Shown here: piece by piece, positions 1 through 8,798 of the stretch
Numbering within the stretch: position 1 is the stretch's first letter
Layout: every line of letters starts with the position of its first letter
From: Acidobacteriota bacterium
Lineage (GTDB): Bacteria > Acidobacteriota > Vicinamibacteria > Vicinamibacterales > SCN-69-37
Length of the DNA stretch: 53,296 bases
Direction of reading: 5' to 3'
NCBI GenBank assembly: GCA_947467605.1
Contig: CANIII010000027.1
Coordinates: forward strand, 1-53,296
Position numbers and translations under genes: made by a program
Notes under the pieces: generated by a model
The model's input: the letters and a program-made list of their open reading frames with translations, nothing else
Told to the model about the DNA's origin: nothing
Databases searched by the model: none

Positions 1-954
1 CGGCGCGACGCGGGCGCGGCGACGTGGCGGCGTCGGAGCGGCCGAAGCGGATTCGCTCTGCTCGACCACAGGCTGGCTGACGACCTCGACCGTTGGCAGT
101 GTCATCGGCATCGCCGCGATCACGTCAACAACGACCGGTGACACGTGTTCGGTCTCTGGAAGCGCCGACGGATCCGCCAGCGCCGCGACGAACTCTTCAC
201 CAGATGCGAATCGCATCGCGGGAGATTCCGACAGGGCCTTCGACAACACGCGGCGCACCTGCACGCGCAGTTCGGGCGCCATCGTTGATGGCAAGGTGCC
301 GTCCTGCTCACCGGGGCCTGCCGGACGACGGCCGGTAAGCAGTTCATGCGCGATCGCGCCGAGTGAATAGACATCGGCGCGCACGTCCCAGGGGCCGCCC
401 GCCGCGCGCTCGGGCGCTGTGTAGGGACGACGCACCGGCGCTCGCGCACCGATGGCTTCGAGGGCTGGTGCCACACCGCATCCGGTGACGCTGACCTCGG
501 CGGTGCCGGGCGTGACAAACACATCCCGCGGATGGAGTGAGCCGTGCCCATGCATCGCGCCGACCGACCAGGCGCGGTCAATGGCCTCTGCGATACCGCG
601 CAACAACGGCAACGCGGTCTCGATTGGCGCGGGTGCGAGATGGCGTAGCGCGACGTCCAGTGTTTCCGCCGCGTAGTAGTCCATCGCCAAATACGCGGTC
701 ATGCCTTCAAGCCCGGCGGCCAGATGCCCGGCCGTGCCGACCAGGCGGCGAAGGCCATCGGCGAGACGAGCGACATCTTCCGGAAGCAAATCGAGACGAA
801 AGGCCTTCACGGCAACCAAACGGTCGGATTGAGGATCGTATGTCCGAAAAACGGGGCCGAGAACGCCGCTGCCAATTTGATGGAGGACCCGATAGGGCCC
901 GAATGCGGACGGCGGAGTGAAGGTGGTGGACTCGTCGAAGGGCAGCGAAGGCAC
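1..954 (-). CDS. Ser/Thr protein kinase-like pseudokinase (partial, runs off left edge)
   Basis: Reading the minus strand from a GTG at 954 gives an open frame to the window edge (about 318 codons). An in-frame TGA three codons upstream fixes the start at or after this GTG. The protein has a kinase fold: a glycine loop (IGSGVLGPVF), the beta3 lysine (VAVKAF) and a normal APE/alphaF region (TAPERAAG, DVRADVYSLG). The catalytic loop reads HGSLHPRD where active kinases have HRDLKPxN, and the DFG motif is GCG, so the base Asp, the Lys, the Asn and the metal-binding Asp are all replaced. From family knowledge this predicts a catalytically dead regulatory kinase. The C-terminal part seen here is Ala/Pro/Val-rich and its end is outside the window. 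It is divergent from bshC. Confidence 0.82.
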   Translation of the reverse strand, partial: MPSLPFDESTTFTPPSAFGPYRVLHQIGSGVLGPVFRTYDPQSDRLVAVKAFRLDLLPEDVARLADGLRRLVGTAGHLAAGLEGMTAYLAMDYYAAETLDVALRHLAPAPIETALPLLRGIAEAIDRAWSVGAMHGHGSLHPRDVFVTPGTAEVSVTGCGVAPALEAIGARAPVRRPYTAPERAAGGPWDVRADVYSLGAIAHELLTGRRPAGPGEQDGTLPSTMAPELRVQVRRVLSKALSESPAMRFASGEEFVAALADPSALPETEHVSPVVVDVIAAMPMTLPTVEVVSQPVVEQSESASAAPTPPRRRARVAP

Positions 955-969
955 TCCTGCTCAGGAAAC

Positions 970-995
970 GCGCTGGACTTTGTCCAGCGCTTTTC
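970..995. terminator. Perfect 9-bp hairpin between divergent genes
   Basis: Bases 970-978 and 982-990 form a perfect 9-bp stem with a TTT loop. On the plus strand it is followed by TTTTCT, like a Rho-independent terminator, but no plus-strand gene ends here. On the minus strand it lies in the leader of the pseudokinase gene, 15 bases before its GTG. It may insulate bshC from antisense transcription or structure that leader. Confidence 0.55.
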
Positions 996-1014
996 TGCAT
1001 ATGTGAGCCAAAGA

Positions 1015-1020
1015 ATAGTA
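1015..1020 (-). promoter_or_regulatory. Candidate -10 box of the pseudokinase gene
   Basis: TACTAT on the minus strand. Transcription from it would start near 1008 and give a leader of roughly 55 bases that contains the 970-990 hairpin. No clear -35 is seen. Confidence 0.35.
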
Positions 1021-1050
1021 ACACGCCGACGACTGTAGTAGATTCGCTTG

Positions 1051-2712
1051 ATGCAACCCGCTGCCGTTGCCACGGCGTCCGGCGTCGTCCGGCAGTCCAT
1101 TGACGTTCGTCGCTTCTCGTGGATCCGCCCGCTCGTCAGCGCGTACTCGTTGGATTTCGCGAGCGTCGCGTCGTTGTTCGCCGGCAATCCTGCCGATCCC
1201 GGCGCGTGGACCGACACGATCGCGCGCGTCCAGAAGAGCACGCATGACCGCGCGGCGATTGCCAAAGTGGTTGCGGCCCAGCTCGAGCGACGCGGCGCCC
1301 ATGCGCATGCACGTTCAGTGGCCGGTCGGTTGGCCGATCCATCGACGGTCGCCGTGGTTACCGGTCAGCAGGCCGGCCTCTTCGGCGGGCCGCTCTACAC
1401 GTTATTGAAGGCCATCACGGCGATCCAACTCGCCCGCAAGGTGTCCGCCAAACACGGTATCGCCGCGATTCCCGTGTTCTGGGTTGAGGCGGAAGACCAC
1501 GACTGGGAAGAGGTCCGGACGGCACACGTGCTCGACGGCGATCTGCATCTGAGAAATGTCACGCTCGGCGGGCTCGAGGGCGCCGGTGAGCAACCGGTGG
1601 CCTCGCTGACGCTCGATGACGGCATCAACGACACCATTGCAGAGCTCGAGGCGAATCTCGCGAAGACCGAGTTCACCGACGAACTCCTTACGCGTTTGCG
1701 ACAGCACTATCGCCCGGGCCAGAAAATGGGCCACGCGTTCGCAGGCTGGATCGACGATCTGCTGGGCCGGCATGGCCTCGTCGTGTTTGAAGCGGCCGAC
1801 CCCGCCGCCAAGCCGCTGGTCGCCGACATCTTCCGGCGCGAGCTCGAAATCCCGTGTCACACGGCATGTCTGGCCAAAGAAACCGGCGAAGCGATGCGCC
1901 GACTGGGACATACGCCGCAAGTGGAACCCTCGGAAGACAGCGTCGCTCTCTTCTACCTCGGTGACGGCCTTCGTCAGTCCATCAAACGCCGCGAAGGCGG
2001 CGGTTACACCATCGGCGAAACAGTCCATGACGCCGAGGGACTCCGTGCCGAAGCGGTGGAGCACCCGGAGCGGTTCAGCCCGAACGTCCTGCTCCGTCCA
2101 GTCGTCCAGGACCGGCTCTTCCCAACAATCTGTTATGTGGCTGGCCCGAGCGAGCTGGCGTATCAGGCGCAGCTGGGCGCCATTTACGCCGCTTTTGGCG
2201 TCGAAGTGCCGCTGCTCTATCCGCGCGCCAACGCCACGCTGCTCGACTCGGCAGCGCTCCGGTTCCTCGATCGTTCAGGGTTGCCGCTCGAATCGCTGCA
2301 CGCCCAGGGCGAGACATCGCTGAACAAACTGCTCGAGAGCCAGTTGCCGCCGACGCTCGAATCCGGGTTGGACGATCTGGCCCGGGAAGTGGCGACCCGC
2401 ATCAACGCGCTGAAGGCCATCGTGGTCGAAGTCGATCCGACGCTGGCAGGTGCGGCCGACACGACGCGCGATCGGATGCAGGAGACCGTCAAGACCCTGC
2501 ACAGCAAGATCATTCATGCGAGCAAAAAGAAGGACGAGACCCTGCGGCGCCAGTTCACCAAGACGCAGGCCCTGGCGTTCCCGGCCGGCGAACCGCAGGA
2601 ACGCATCGTTGACCTGCCCTTCTTCGTCAATCGTTACGGCCAGGCCGTGGTCGACCGCCTCCTCGAGTCGCTGCCGATCGATATGGCGCTTCATTTCGTC
2701 CTGACGCTCTAA
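1051..2712 (+). CDS. bshC: Bacillithiol biosynthesis cysteine-adding enzyme BshC
   Basis: 553 residues, close to the usual BshC length. BshC performs the last step of bacillithiol synthesis, adding cysteine to glucosamine-malate in the cytoplasm. Family signatures are visible: VVTGQQAGLFGGPLY near residue 103, PVFWVEAEDHDW near 144 and a conserved block around QDRLFPTICYVAGPSELAY. The C-terminal 100 residues contain a charged helical (coiled-coil) stretch typical of the family. ATG at 1051 is preferred over the TTG just before it, because a TANNNT -10-like box ends 6 bases upstream. The other pathway genes (bshA, bshB) are not in this window; the PIG-L protein at 11860 is far larger than a BshB. 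Confidence 0.93.
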   Translation: MQPAAVATASGVVRQSIDVRRFSWIRPLVSAYSLDFASVASLFAGNPADPGAWTDTIARVQKSTHDRAAIAKVVAAQLERRGAHAHARSVAGRLADPSTVAVVTGQQAGLFGGPLYTLLKAITAIQLARKVSAKHGIAAIPVFWVEAEDHDWEEVRTAHVLDGDLHLRNVTLGGLEGAGEQPVASLTLDDGINDTIAELEANLAKTEFTDELLTRLRQHYRPGQKMGHAFAGWIDDLLGRHGLVVFEAADPAAKPLVADIFRRELEIPCHTACLAKETGEAMRRLGHTPQVEPSEDSVALFYLGDGLRQSIKRREGGGYTIGETVHDAEGLRAEAVEHPERFSPNVLLRPVVQDRLFPTICYVAGPSELAYQAQLGAIYAAFGVEVPLLYPRANATLLDSAALRFLDRSGLPLESLHAQGETSLNKLLESQLPPTLESGLDDLAREVATRINALKAIVVEVDPTLAGAADTTRDRMQETVKTLHSKIIHASKKKDETLRRQFTKTQALAFPAGEPQERIVDLPFFVNRYGQAVVDRLLESLPIDMALHFVLTL

Positions 2713-2804
2713 TCCTTCACACAATTGCACCCGATAACACCAATGTGCACGCTTCTTGCACTCTGCAGGATGACGTGTGCCATGAGTCCCATTTGGTGTC
2801 CCCT

Positions 2805-4073
2805 ATGTCCTTGTTTCGCCGCCTGACGTTCGCCGCCGGTCTTGTCGCTGCCGTATCAATCTTGTCGGCGTGCAGTGAGTCCGTTCAAAAGAGCTCGAAT
2901 CCCACGAGTCCGCTGATCGCAGGCCCGATCTCCGGTGTCGGGATCACGGCTCCAGGACTCTCGCAGCCGTCGACCGGCGCGCGGGTCGCCTTGGATCAGC
3001 AGCCCGTCACTCTGGTGATCAAGAACTCGACGACCAACGGGGAGCGGACGGTCTACTACGCCTTTGAAGTCTCTGCGGATCAGACATTTGCGACACTGCT
3101 CGTCAGTCAGGACGGCGTGGCCTCCGGCACGGCAGGCTTCACCAGCTTCAAGCTACCGAGCGCGCTGGCGGCGGAGCGCACCTACTACTGGCGCTCTCAG
3201 GCGCGTGACGGTGCGAACACCAGTGACTACTCCGGCGTCACTTCGTTTGCGGTCTACACACCAGTCGTGCTCCAGGCGCCGGCGCTCGTTTCGCCAATCA
3301 ATAGCGAGCGCGTCGGCAACCGAACTCCGGACCTCACATGGACGAACGCAACGCGGACCGGAGCAGCCGGGGCGGTGTCCTACGCACTGCAGCTCTCAAC
3401 GGACGAAGGCTTCACCGGCGTCATCGCGTCATGGACCGCAGCGGAAGGCGCGACACGTACCCTGTCTGCGGTGCCGACGACGCTGAGCTACGACACACGT
3501 TATTACTGGCGCGTACGCGCGGTCGAAGCCACCGTGACCGGACCATGGTCAGCGGCTCAGACGTTCCTCGCGCCAGCCACGCCGGCGCCCACGCCCGTGC
3601 CGACACCAACGCCGACGCCGATCCCCAACGCAAACGACGACATCGACCTGAACTCGGTCACGATCGTCCTGGGTCCTGCCAACTTCGCGACGTGGGCGGT
3701 CGGCTCGGCCGTGACAAGTTTGCGGCAGGGCAACGGCGAACTGTGCGTCTTCCACACGAGCCTTGGCCAATGGCCGAATACCCAGTTCTTCGACGACCCG
3801 AATACGCGAGTCGAAGGCAATCAGTGGGTCTTTGCGAACATTGGCGGCCGCTGGTATGGCGGCGCGGCGGATTGGTATCGACCAGGGCAGGCGTGCAAGG
3901 GCGTGGACGCGAACAGTATTGCTGGAGATGCCTTCTCCTCGGAGCCCATGCATTCGTGGGTGCCGCGCGTGGGTGAACTCTTCGCCCTCGGGGCGAGCAC
4001 GCCTGCACGGGCGTGGCCGGCCATGGCCACGGTCGATCAACGCTCGAACATCAAGACGATCCGCTGGCAGTAA
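2805..4073 (+). CDS. Lipoprotein with two Fn3-like repeats and a C-terminal domain of unknown function
   Basis: 422 residues from ATG 2805. The N-terminus is a lipoprotein signal peptide (RR, hydrophobic core, lipobox LSAC, lipidated Cys23); the longer upstream frame adds 20 unrelated residues and is rejected. Two tandem repeats of about 95 residues end in YYWRSQARD and YYWRVRAVE, the pattern of fibronectin-III-like domains in surface proteins. A Pro/Thr linker (near residues 260-280) leads to a roughly 130-residue C-terminal domain with many Trp and Gly and two Cys that I do not recognise. The role is inferred to be extracellular adhesion or glycan binding. Bases 2713-2804 hold no recognisable gene or strong promoter. 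Confidence 0.75.
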   Translation: MSLFRRLTFAAGLVAAVSILSACSESVQKSSNPTSPLIAGPISGVGITAPGLSQPSTGARVALDQQPVTLVIKNSTTNGERTVYYAFEVSADQTFATLLVSQDGVASGTAGFTSFKLPSALAAERTYYWRSQARDGANTSDYSGVTSFAVYTPVVLQAPALVSPINSERVGNRTPDLTWTNATRTGAAGAVSYALQLSTDEGFTGVIASWTAAEGATRTLSAVPTTLSYDTRYYWRVRAVEATVTGPWSAAQTFLAPATPAPTPVPTPTPTPIPNANDDIDLNSVTIVLGPANFATWAVGSAVTSLRQGNGELCVFHTSLGQWPNTQFFDDPNTRVEGNQWVFANIGGRWYGGAADWYRPGQACKGVDANSIAGDAFSSEPMHSWVPRVGELFALGASTPARAWPAMATVDQRSNIKTIRWQ

Positions 4074-4081
4074 CGTCGGGT

Positions 4082-4105
4082 GTCAGCCGCCACGCGGCGG
4101 CTGAC
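4082..4105. terminator. Bidirectional hairpin between convergent genes
   Basis: A perfect 10-bp stem (4082-4091 with 4096-4105) with an ACGC loop sits between the lipoprotein stop and the stop of the lyase gene on the other strand. There is no T-tract, so it may end or protect both transcripts rather than act as a strong intrinsic terminator. Confidence 0.6.
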
Positions 4106-4107
4106 GA

Positions 4108-5562
4108 CTAGAGCGCTTTCAATGCGGCGTGGCGCGCAGCCACAGACGCGTCGAGCTTGGCGCGGCGATCCGCGACCAGTGCGCGATCGCGTGTGAGCTG
4201 TTCGCGCGATTCGGCCAGCGCCTTTTCGGTGACATCAGGCGACGGCCCACCCAATGTCTTGCGCACAGCGACAAAGTGTTCCGGGCTCAACAACTGCACC
4301 AGTGCCGTCTCCTCGATCTCGATCGCGCGACCGCACACATCGTGCGACGCCTCTCTGAGCAGCGTCGAGACCGGCGTGCCCTTGCGCTCACGCAGGCCGG
4401 AGACCATGCGCGCGGCGATCTTATGGCCGGCGCTGAACGGCAACCCGTGTTCGCGCGCCAGCGTATCGGCCAGTTCGGTGATGGAGACGCCGTTCATGGT
4501 GGCGCGTTCGCGCATCAGCGCGACGTTAAAATCCGCATCCTTCATGGCCGCGGCGACGAGCGAGACCGCGCGGGTTGCGTCCTTGAACGCCCCAGCGGTC
4601 AGCGGCTGCAAATCATCTTCGGTATCGACGATGTCGCCGAACGGCGTGTTGTGCACCGCGTTGGCGATGCTGTGCGTCTGCGCGAAGGCTTTCGATGACA
4701 GCGCGCGCGCGTGCTCGAGCGCAACGGGGTTGCGCTTCTGCGGCATGATGCTGCTGCCCTGTACGAAGCCGTCGCTCAGACGCAGGTAGCCCATCTCCAT
4801 CGTGCACCACAGAAGCAGGTCCTGCACCACGCGACCGAGGCTGACCAGCGTGATGGACGCCGCGGCAGCGCTCTGGAGCAGATAGTCGACCGTGGCGATG
4901 CTGCCATAAGTGTTGCCGGTCGGTCCGTCAAACCCGAGTAGTTCGCTCGTGCGATGGCGATCGATGGGAAATCCCGTCCCCGTGATCGCGCACGCGCCGA
5001 GCGGATTGCGGTTCACCGACACGAACGCCGCATCGAACCGCTGGCTCGCGCGACCAAACTCCTCGATCGCCGCCAGGAGGTAATGCGCCACGGTCGATGG
5101 CTGCGCCGGCTGCGTGTGCGTGTGCGCGGGATAGACCGTGTGCCGATGACGCTCAGCGACACCAATCAGCGATTCGCGCAAGTCGAGCGTGGCGTTCCAC
5201 ATCTTCAACACCATCTCGCGCAACTGCATGCGGTACATCGTCATGTCGATGTCGTTGCGGCTGCGAGCGGTATGCAGTCGGCCGGCAATATCCGGATCGC
5301 ACGCGGCTTTCACCAGACGCTCAATGTAGAAGAACAGGTCTTCGTAGGTGCCGTCGTACTTCACGGCGCGCAGTGCAGGGACGTCGATCGTTCCGATGGC
5401 ATCACGCAAGACTTTGCCATCGGCCTTGGAGACGATGCCGGTATCGACGAGCATGACGAGGTGCGCTTCATCAATCGCGAGCAGCGGATCGAGCAACAAC
5501 TGCTTCGCATCTTCGAAATTTTCGTTGAGGACAATGCGCACGTACTCGGCGTCGAATCTCAT
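4108..5562 (-). CDS. argH: Argininosuccinate lyase-family enzyme (ASL/fumarase superfamily)
   Basis: 484 residues. The superfamily signature GSSIMPQKRNP, carrying the catalytic serine, is clear near residue 265, and THTQPAQP (catalytic His region) lies near 148. The argininosuccinate-binding motif reads HTARSRND instead of HTGRSRND. The block after FPIDR lacks the NSxDxVSDRD motif of classical ArgH and reads NTYGSIATVDYLL, and the later region reads HNTPFGDIVDTEDDLQPL. It is therefore a divergent ArgH or a lyase acting on a related substrate; no other arginine gene is nearby. ATG 5562 is chosen because a TAAGAT box lies 7 bases upstream; a TTG at 5580 is the alternative. Symbol given with reservation. 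Confidence 0.75.
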   Translation of the reverse strand: MRFDAEYVRIVLNENFEDAKQLLLDPLLAIDEAHLVMLVDTGIVSKADGKVLRDAIGTIDVPALRAVKYDGTYEDLFFYIERLVKAACDPDIAGRLHTARSRNDIDMTMYRMQLREMVLKMWNATLDLRESLIGVAERHRHTVYPAHTHTQPAQPSTVAHYLLAAIEEFGRASQRFDAAFVSVNRNPLGACAITGTGFPIDRHRTSELLGFDGPTGNTYGSIATVDYLLQSAAAASITLVSLGRVVQDLLLWCTMEMGYLRLSDGFVQGSSIMPQKRNPVALEHARALSSKAFAQTHSIANAVHNTPFGDIVDTEDDLQPLTAGAFKDATRAVSLVAAAMKDADFNVALMRERATMNGVSITELADTLAREHGLPFSAGHKIAARMVSGLRERKGTPVSTLLREASHDVCGRAIEIEETALVQLLSPEHFVAVRKTLGGPSPDVTEKALAESREQLTRDRALVADRRAKLDASVAARHAALKAL

Positions 5563-5569
5563 GCGGTTG

Positions 5570-5575
5570 ATCTTA
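5570..5575 (-). promoter_or_regulatory. Candidate leaderless -10 box of the lyase gene
   Basis: TAAGAT on the minus strand, 7 bases before ATG 5562. The matching -35 position would fall inside the adjacent terminator stem, so promoter and terminator share bases. Confidence 0.45.
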
Positions 5576-5580
5576 CCCAA

Positions 5581-5624
5581 TAAAAAGAAAGGGCGGACGC
5601 CGGGATACTCCCCGGCGTCCGCCC
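5581..5624 (-). terminator. Strong intrinsic terminator of the minus-strand TonB receptor gene
   Basis: A perfect 14-bp GC-rich stem (5591-5604 with 5611-5624) with a 6-base loop is followed on the minus strand by TTTCTTTTTA. It lies 38 bases after the receptor stop codon. It is the clearest intrinsic terminator in the window. Confidence 0.9.
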
Positions 5625-5661
5625 CACCTGATTTTCCGACTCTCTACTTCACACTTTCAAC

Positions 5662-8577
5662 TTAGAAGATGACCTTGAATCCCAACTGCATGATGCGCTG
5701 GTCGTAGGCGCTCGTGCCCTGGAACGGCGCACCCGTCAGCGGGCTGGCCACGGCGGGCGTGGAAATCGGCGTCGCCGGCACACCGTTCGCGTCGGTCGTC
5801 ACCACACGATTCACACCGGAAATGTTCATCTTGTTGCCGATGTTCTTCGCTTCAAAGAACAGCTCGATCTTCCGACCATTCTGAATCGGGATGAAGCGCG
5901 AGTACCGCAGATCGAGATTCACCACGTTGCCCAACCGGCCCGTGTTGCGATCGATGTTGAGCGGACGATCGTTGGTGACGCCATCCTTGTTCAGGTCCAC
6001 GTTCGAGCGGATGTTGAACGGCAGACCGCTGTTGGCCTGCAAGATGAACCCGAGCTGGTTGTTGTTGAGGATCATCGCAGCCACACCGGTGCCGGCGATC
6101 GATGGCTGCAGAACGCCAGAGACCGCAAGTGTGTGCGTCTGGTTGAACGGCACGAGGCCCTTGTCGCGCGACAGGTTGGACGGGTCCGACATGCGGTCGT
6201 CGCCGCTGCCGACCACGTAGGTGCCCGTCAGCGGTGAGGTGTCGGTGCCCTTCGCGAGCGTGTACGTCGCCTGCGCCTGCCAGCCGTGCGTCATGCGCTT
6301 GGTCAACGTGAACGTCGCCGCGTTGTAGGTCGACTCGCCGATTGACTGGAACACATTGACGTGGTCGAAGGTCGGGTCCACGCGGGTCGCCGCGCTTACG
6401 GTCGTCGAGTAGATCGGGCGCCCATCCGCCAGCGTCGCGCTGGTGGGAATGAGATTCACGTCCACCAGGACCGGCAGATTCCGGCCGATCGAGTTGACGT
6501 AGCCCACGGCCACGGCGATGTCGCTCGTGAGCGCGCGCTCGATCTGCACGTTGGTCAGCCAGGCCTGCTGCGTCTTGAAGTTCGCGTCCACCGCCGTGAT
6601 GCTCTGCCTCGGCAGGGCGAAGCCCGACGGCGGAGCCGCGAGGCTGGTCGGGTACGCCGGTGCGCCAGTTGCCGAACCCGCCACCGAGACCGTGTAGCTG
6701 GCCGGGTCACCGTTGTTCAGAATCGCGTTGTCATAAAAATCCAGCAGCGGCGGCTCGAACATCAGGCCGGTCGACGCGCGCAGCACCGTCGTCGCCATGG
6801 CGTCCATCGCCCAGGACACCCCCACGCGCGGCGCGAAGTTGTTCTTGTCGATGCTGAAGTTCTGCGAGTACTTGTTGGCGGTAAACGAACGAGCCGCGGG
6901 CACATCGAACAGGTCGTAGCGCACGCCGTAGAGCACCTTCAGCTGCGGCAGCACCTGCCAATCGTCCTGCACGAAGAACCCGTAGAAGTTTGACGTGTAG
7001 CTCACGCTGGCATTGCCGAAGCGCTGCTGGAGCGACGTGTAGCCCAGCTTGTTCGTGCCGTTCTTCGCGGCCAGGTACGCATCAATCGTCGGGAACGTGT
7101 ACTGGAACAGGTCGCCCTGCACGCGGTCGTCCTTGACGATCTGCGCGTCAATCCCCGCCTTGAACGCGTGGCGGCCACGGAGGACCGACACGTTGTCGAT
7201 GATCTGCGTGATGCCCTGATTGAAATCAAAGCCGGTCGAATTGCCGTCGCCGACCTGCGGGCCACCGAAGTTCGCCTTGCCGGAGACCACAATGGCCGGG
7301 CCCGACGCAGCCGTGGTGCCCGCGGTGCGGAACTGGTGACGACGCGCGTACTGGACGCGGAGTTCGTTCAACGCGCTCTGCCCCACCGTGGTCGTCAATT
7401 GCGCGGACGCGGAGTCCATGCGGTCGGTGAAGTCCGTCGCGCGGTCCAGCGTGTTCAGCCCGCCACCGATATTCGACAGCGAGAAGTTCTTGAACAGGAA
7501 ATAGCGCACCGCGAGATGCGAGTTCTTGCTCACTTCGTGGTCGATCTTGCCGAAGCCGAAGTTCACCCGCTGATGCGCCGGCACGACGCCGTCCGACGGC
7601 AGGGTGATCCCGAGCGCCGATGCGTCGGCAGCCGTGACCGTAATGACCTGACCACCGGTGACGAGGCTGCGGTTGACGAACTCGTATGCACCATAGAAAT
7701 GCGTTTTGTCTTTGGCAATCGGACCGCCGAGCGCCGCCGTGACGTCGTCGGCCACCGTGTCTGGCTTGCGCGGCGCGGTCAGGAAGAACGGTGCCGAGGA
7801 CATGCTATTGCGCTTGAATCGGTAGCTGGCCGAACCGGAGACCTTGTTCGTGCCCGAGGGCGTGATCGCGTTGTAGACCATGCCCGTGGTCTGACCGAAT
7901 TCCGGCGCGAAGCCGTTGGTGATGACCTTGACTTCCCGCACCAGCACTTCCGACACCGGCAGCATGCGCAGGCCCGCGCGATCCTTTTCGGTATTGGTGT
8001 TGCCGTCGAGCTGGTAGTTCGTGTGCATCTGCGAGCCGTTCGCGTTGATGCGCGGCACGCCGAACTCGTTGTTCTCGTAGCCGGTCACATTGGCCTGGAG
8101 GAACGCGAAGTTGTACGGGTTGCGCGACGGCAACGGGAGGTTGTGAATTTCCTCCGCGCTAATCGTGCGACCGAGGTCAATTTTGCCGGGCTGCGCGACC
8201 GGCACTTCGCTCGTGACCGTCACGGTTTCCGAGACGCTGCCCACGGCGAGCGACACGTTGACGACGGCGGTCTGGCCGGCCGACAGCGCGATGCCCTGCT
8301 GTTCAAATTTCTTGAAGCCCTGCAGCTCTGCGCGCACGACGTAGCCGCCGAGCGACAACAACGACGCGCGGTAGGCACCCGCCTCGTTGCTGATGACGAT
8401 GCGTTCCAGACCGGTGTCCACGTTCTTCACGGTCACCGTGACTCCCGGCAGCACACCGCCGGATCCATCGCGCACGATGCCTTCGATCGTGCCGTTGGTG
8501 GCCTGCGACTGCGCCGCTGCCGGAACTGCTCCGGCCAGCCACACGGCCGCCACTACTGCTAACACTCGACGAAACAT
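5662..8577 (-). CDS. Oar-like TonB-dependent outer-membrane receptor (paralogue 1)
   Basis: 971 residues. A Sec signal peptide (about 22 residues ending in AAAQ) is followed by a carboxypeptidase-regulatory-like domain (NGTIEGIVRDGSGGVLPGVTV, about residues 25-110), a plug region with SRNPYNFAFLQ, YQLDGNTNTEKDRAGLR and PEFGQTTGMVYNAITPSGTN, then a long beta-barrel ending in KVIF with a terminal aromatic. Such receptors import polymers or their fragments across the outer membrane using TonB. ATG 8577 has GAGGA about 9 bases upstream. It is a clear paralogue of the divergent receptor at 8799, with nearly the same domain order and motifs. Substrate cannot be read from sequence. Confidence 0.92.
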   Translation of the reverse strand: MFRRVLAVVAAVWLAGAVPAAAQSQATNGTIEGIVRDGSGGVLPGVTVTVKNVDTGLERIVISNEAGAYRASLLSLGGYVVRAELQGFKKFEQQGIALSAGQTAVVNVSLAVGSVSETVTVTSEVPVAQPGKIDLGRTISAEEIHNLPLPSRNPYNFAFLQANVTGYENNEFGVPRINANGSQMHTNYQLDGNTNTEKDRAGLRMLPVSEVLVREVKVITNGFAPEFGQTTGMVYNAITPSGTNKVSGSASYRFKRNSMSSAPFFLTAPRKPDTVADDVTAALGGPIAKDKTHFYGAYEFVNRSLVTGGQVITVTAADASALGITLPSDGVVPAHQRVNFGFGKIDHEVSKNSHLAVRYFLFKNFSLSNIGGGLNTLDRATDFTDRMDSASAQLTTTVGQSALNELRVQYARRHQFRTAGTTAASGPAIVVSGKANFGGPQVGDGNSTGFDFNQGITQIIDNVSVLRGRHAFKAGIDAQIVKDDRVQGDLFQYTFPTIDAYLAAKNGTNKLGYTSLQQRFGNASVSYTSNFYGFFVQDDWQVLPQLKVLYGVRYDLFDVPAARSFTANKYSQNFSIDKNNFAPRVGVSWAMDAMATTVLRASTGLMFEPPLLDFYDNAILNNGDPASYTVSVAGSATGAPAYPTSLAAPPSGFALPRQSITAVDANFKTQQAWLTNVQIERALTSDIAVAVGYVNSIGRNLPVLVDVNLIPTSATLADGRPIYSTTVSAATRVDPTFDHVNVFQSIGESTYNAATFTLTKRMTHGWQAQATYTLAKGTDTSPLTGTYVVGSGDDRMSDPSNLSRDKGLVPFNQTHTLAVSGVLQPSIAGTGVAAMILNNNQLGFILQANSGLPFNIRSNVDLNKDGVTNDRPLNIDRNTGRLGNVVNLDLRYSRFIPIQNGRKIELFFEAKNIGNKMNISGVNRVVTTDANGVPATPISTPAVASPLTGAPFQGTSAYDQRIMQLGFKVIF

Positions 8578-8798
8578 TCAGTAATCCTCGCTGTTGCGAT
8601 GCTCAGACGACGGGAGATCCGCCATCCGAATCTTCCCAGTATGCAACAAGGACGATCAAGGCTCGGTCGGCGTCCCAGAACGCGACAGGAATTACCGCTT
8701 GACAACATCGCCGTACAAAACCATGCTTCCGCAAAACCTTTCGTAAACAAGGTTAATTAAGTCGGCACCGCAGGTACTTCCGTAGGAGGAGGTCCGAA
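8578..8798. promoter_or_regulatory. Intergenic control region between the divergent TonB receptors
   Basis: 221 bases without a gene, holding the control region of both receptors. A TTGACA at 8699-8704 (plus) and an AT-rich patch at 8751-8760 (GTTAATTAA) are seen, but no convincing spaced -35/-10 pair. A strong Shine-Dalgarno (AGGAGGAGG, 8784-8792) precedes ATG 8799, which is unusual for this window. Confidence 0.5.

Noticed and set aside
7168..8562. 464-codon open frame on the plus strand
   Set aside because: Antisense to the TonB receptor; composition is that of a shadow frame.
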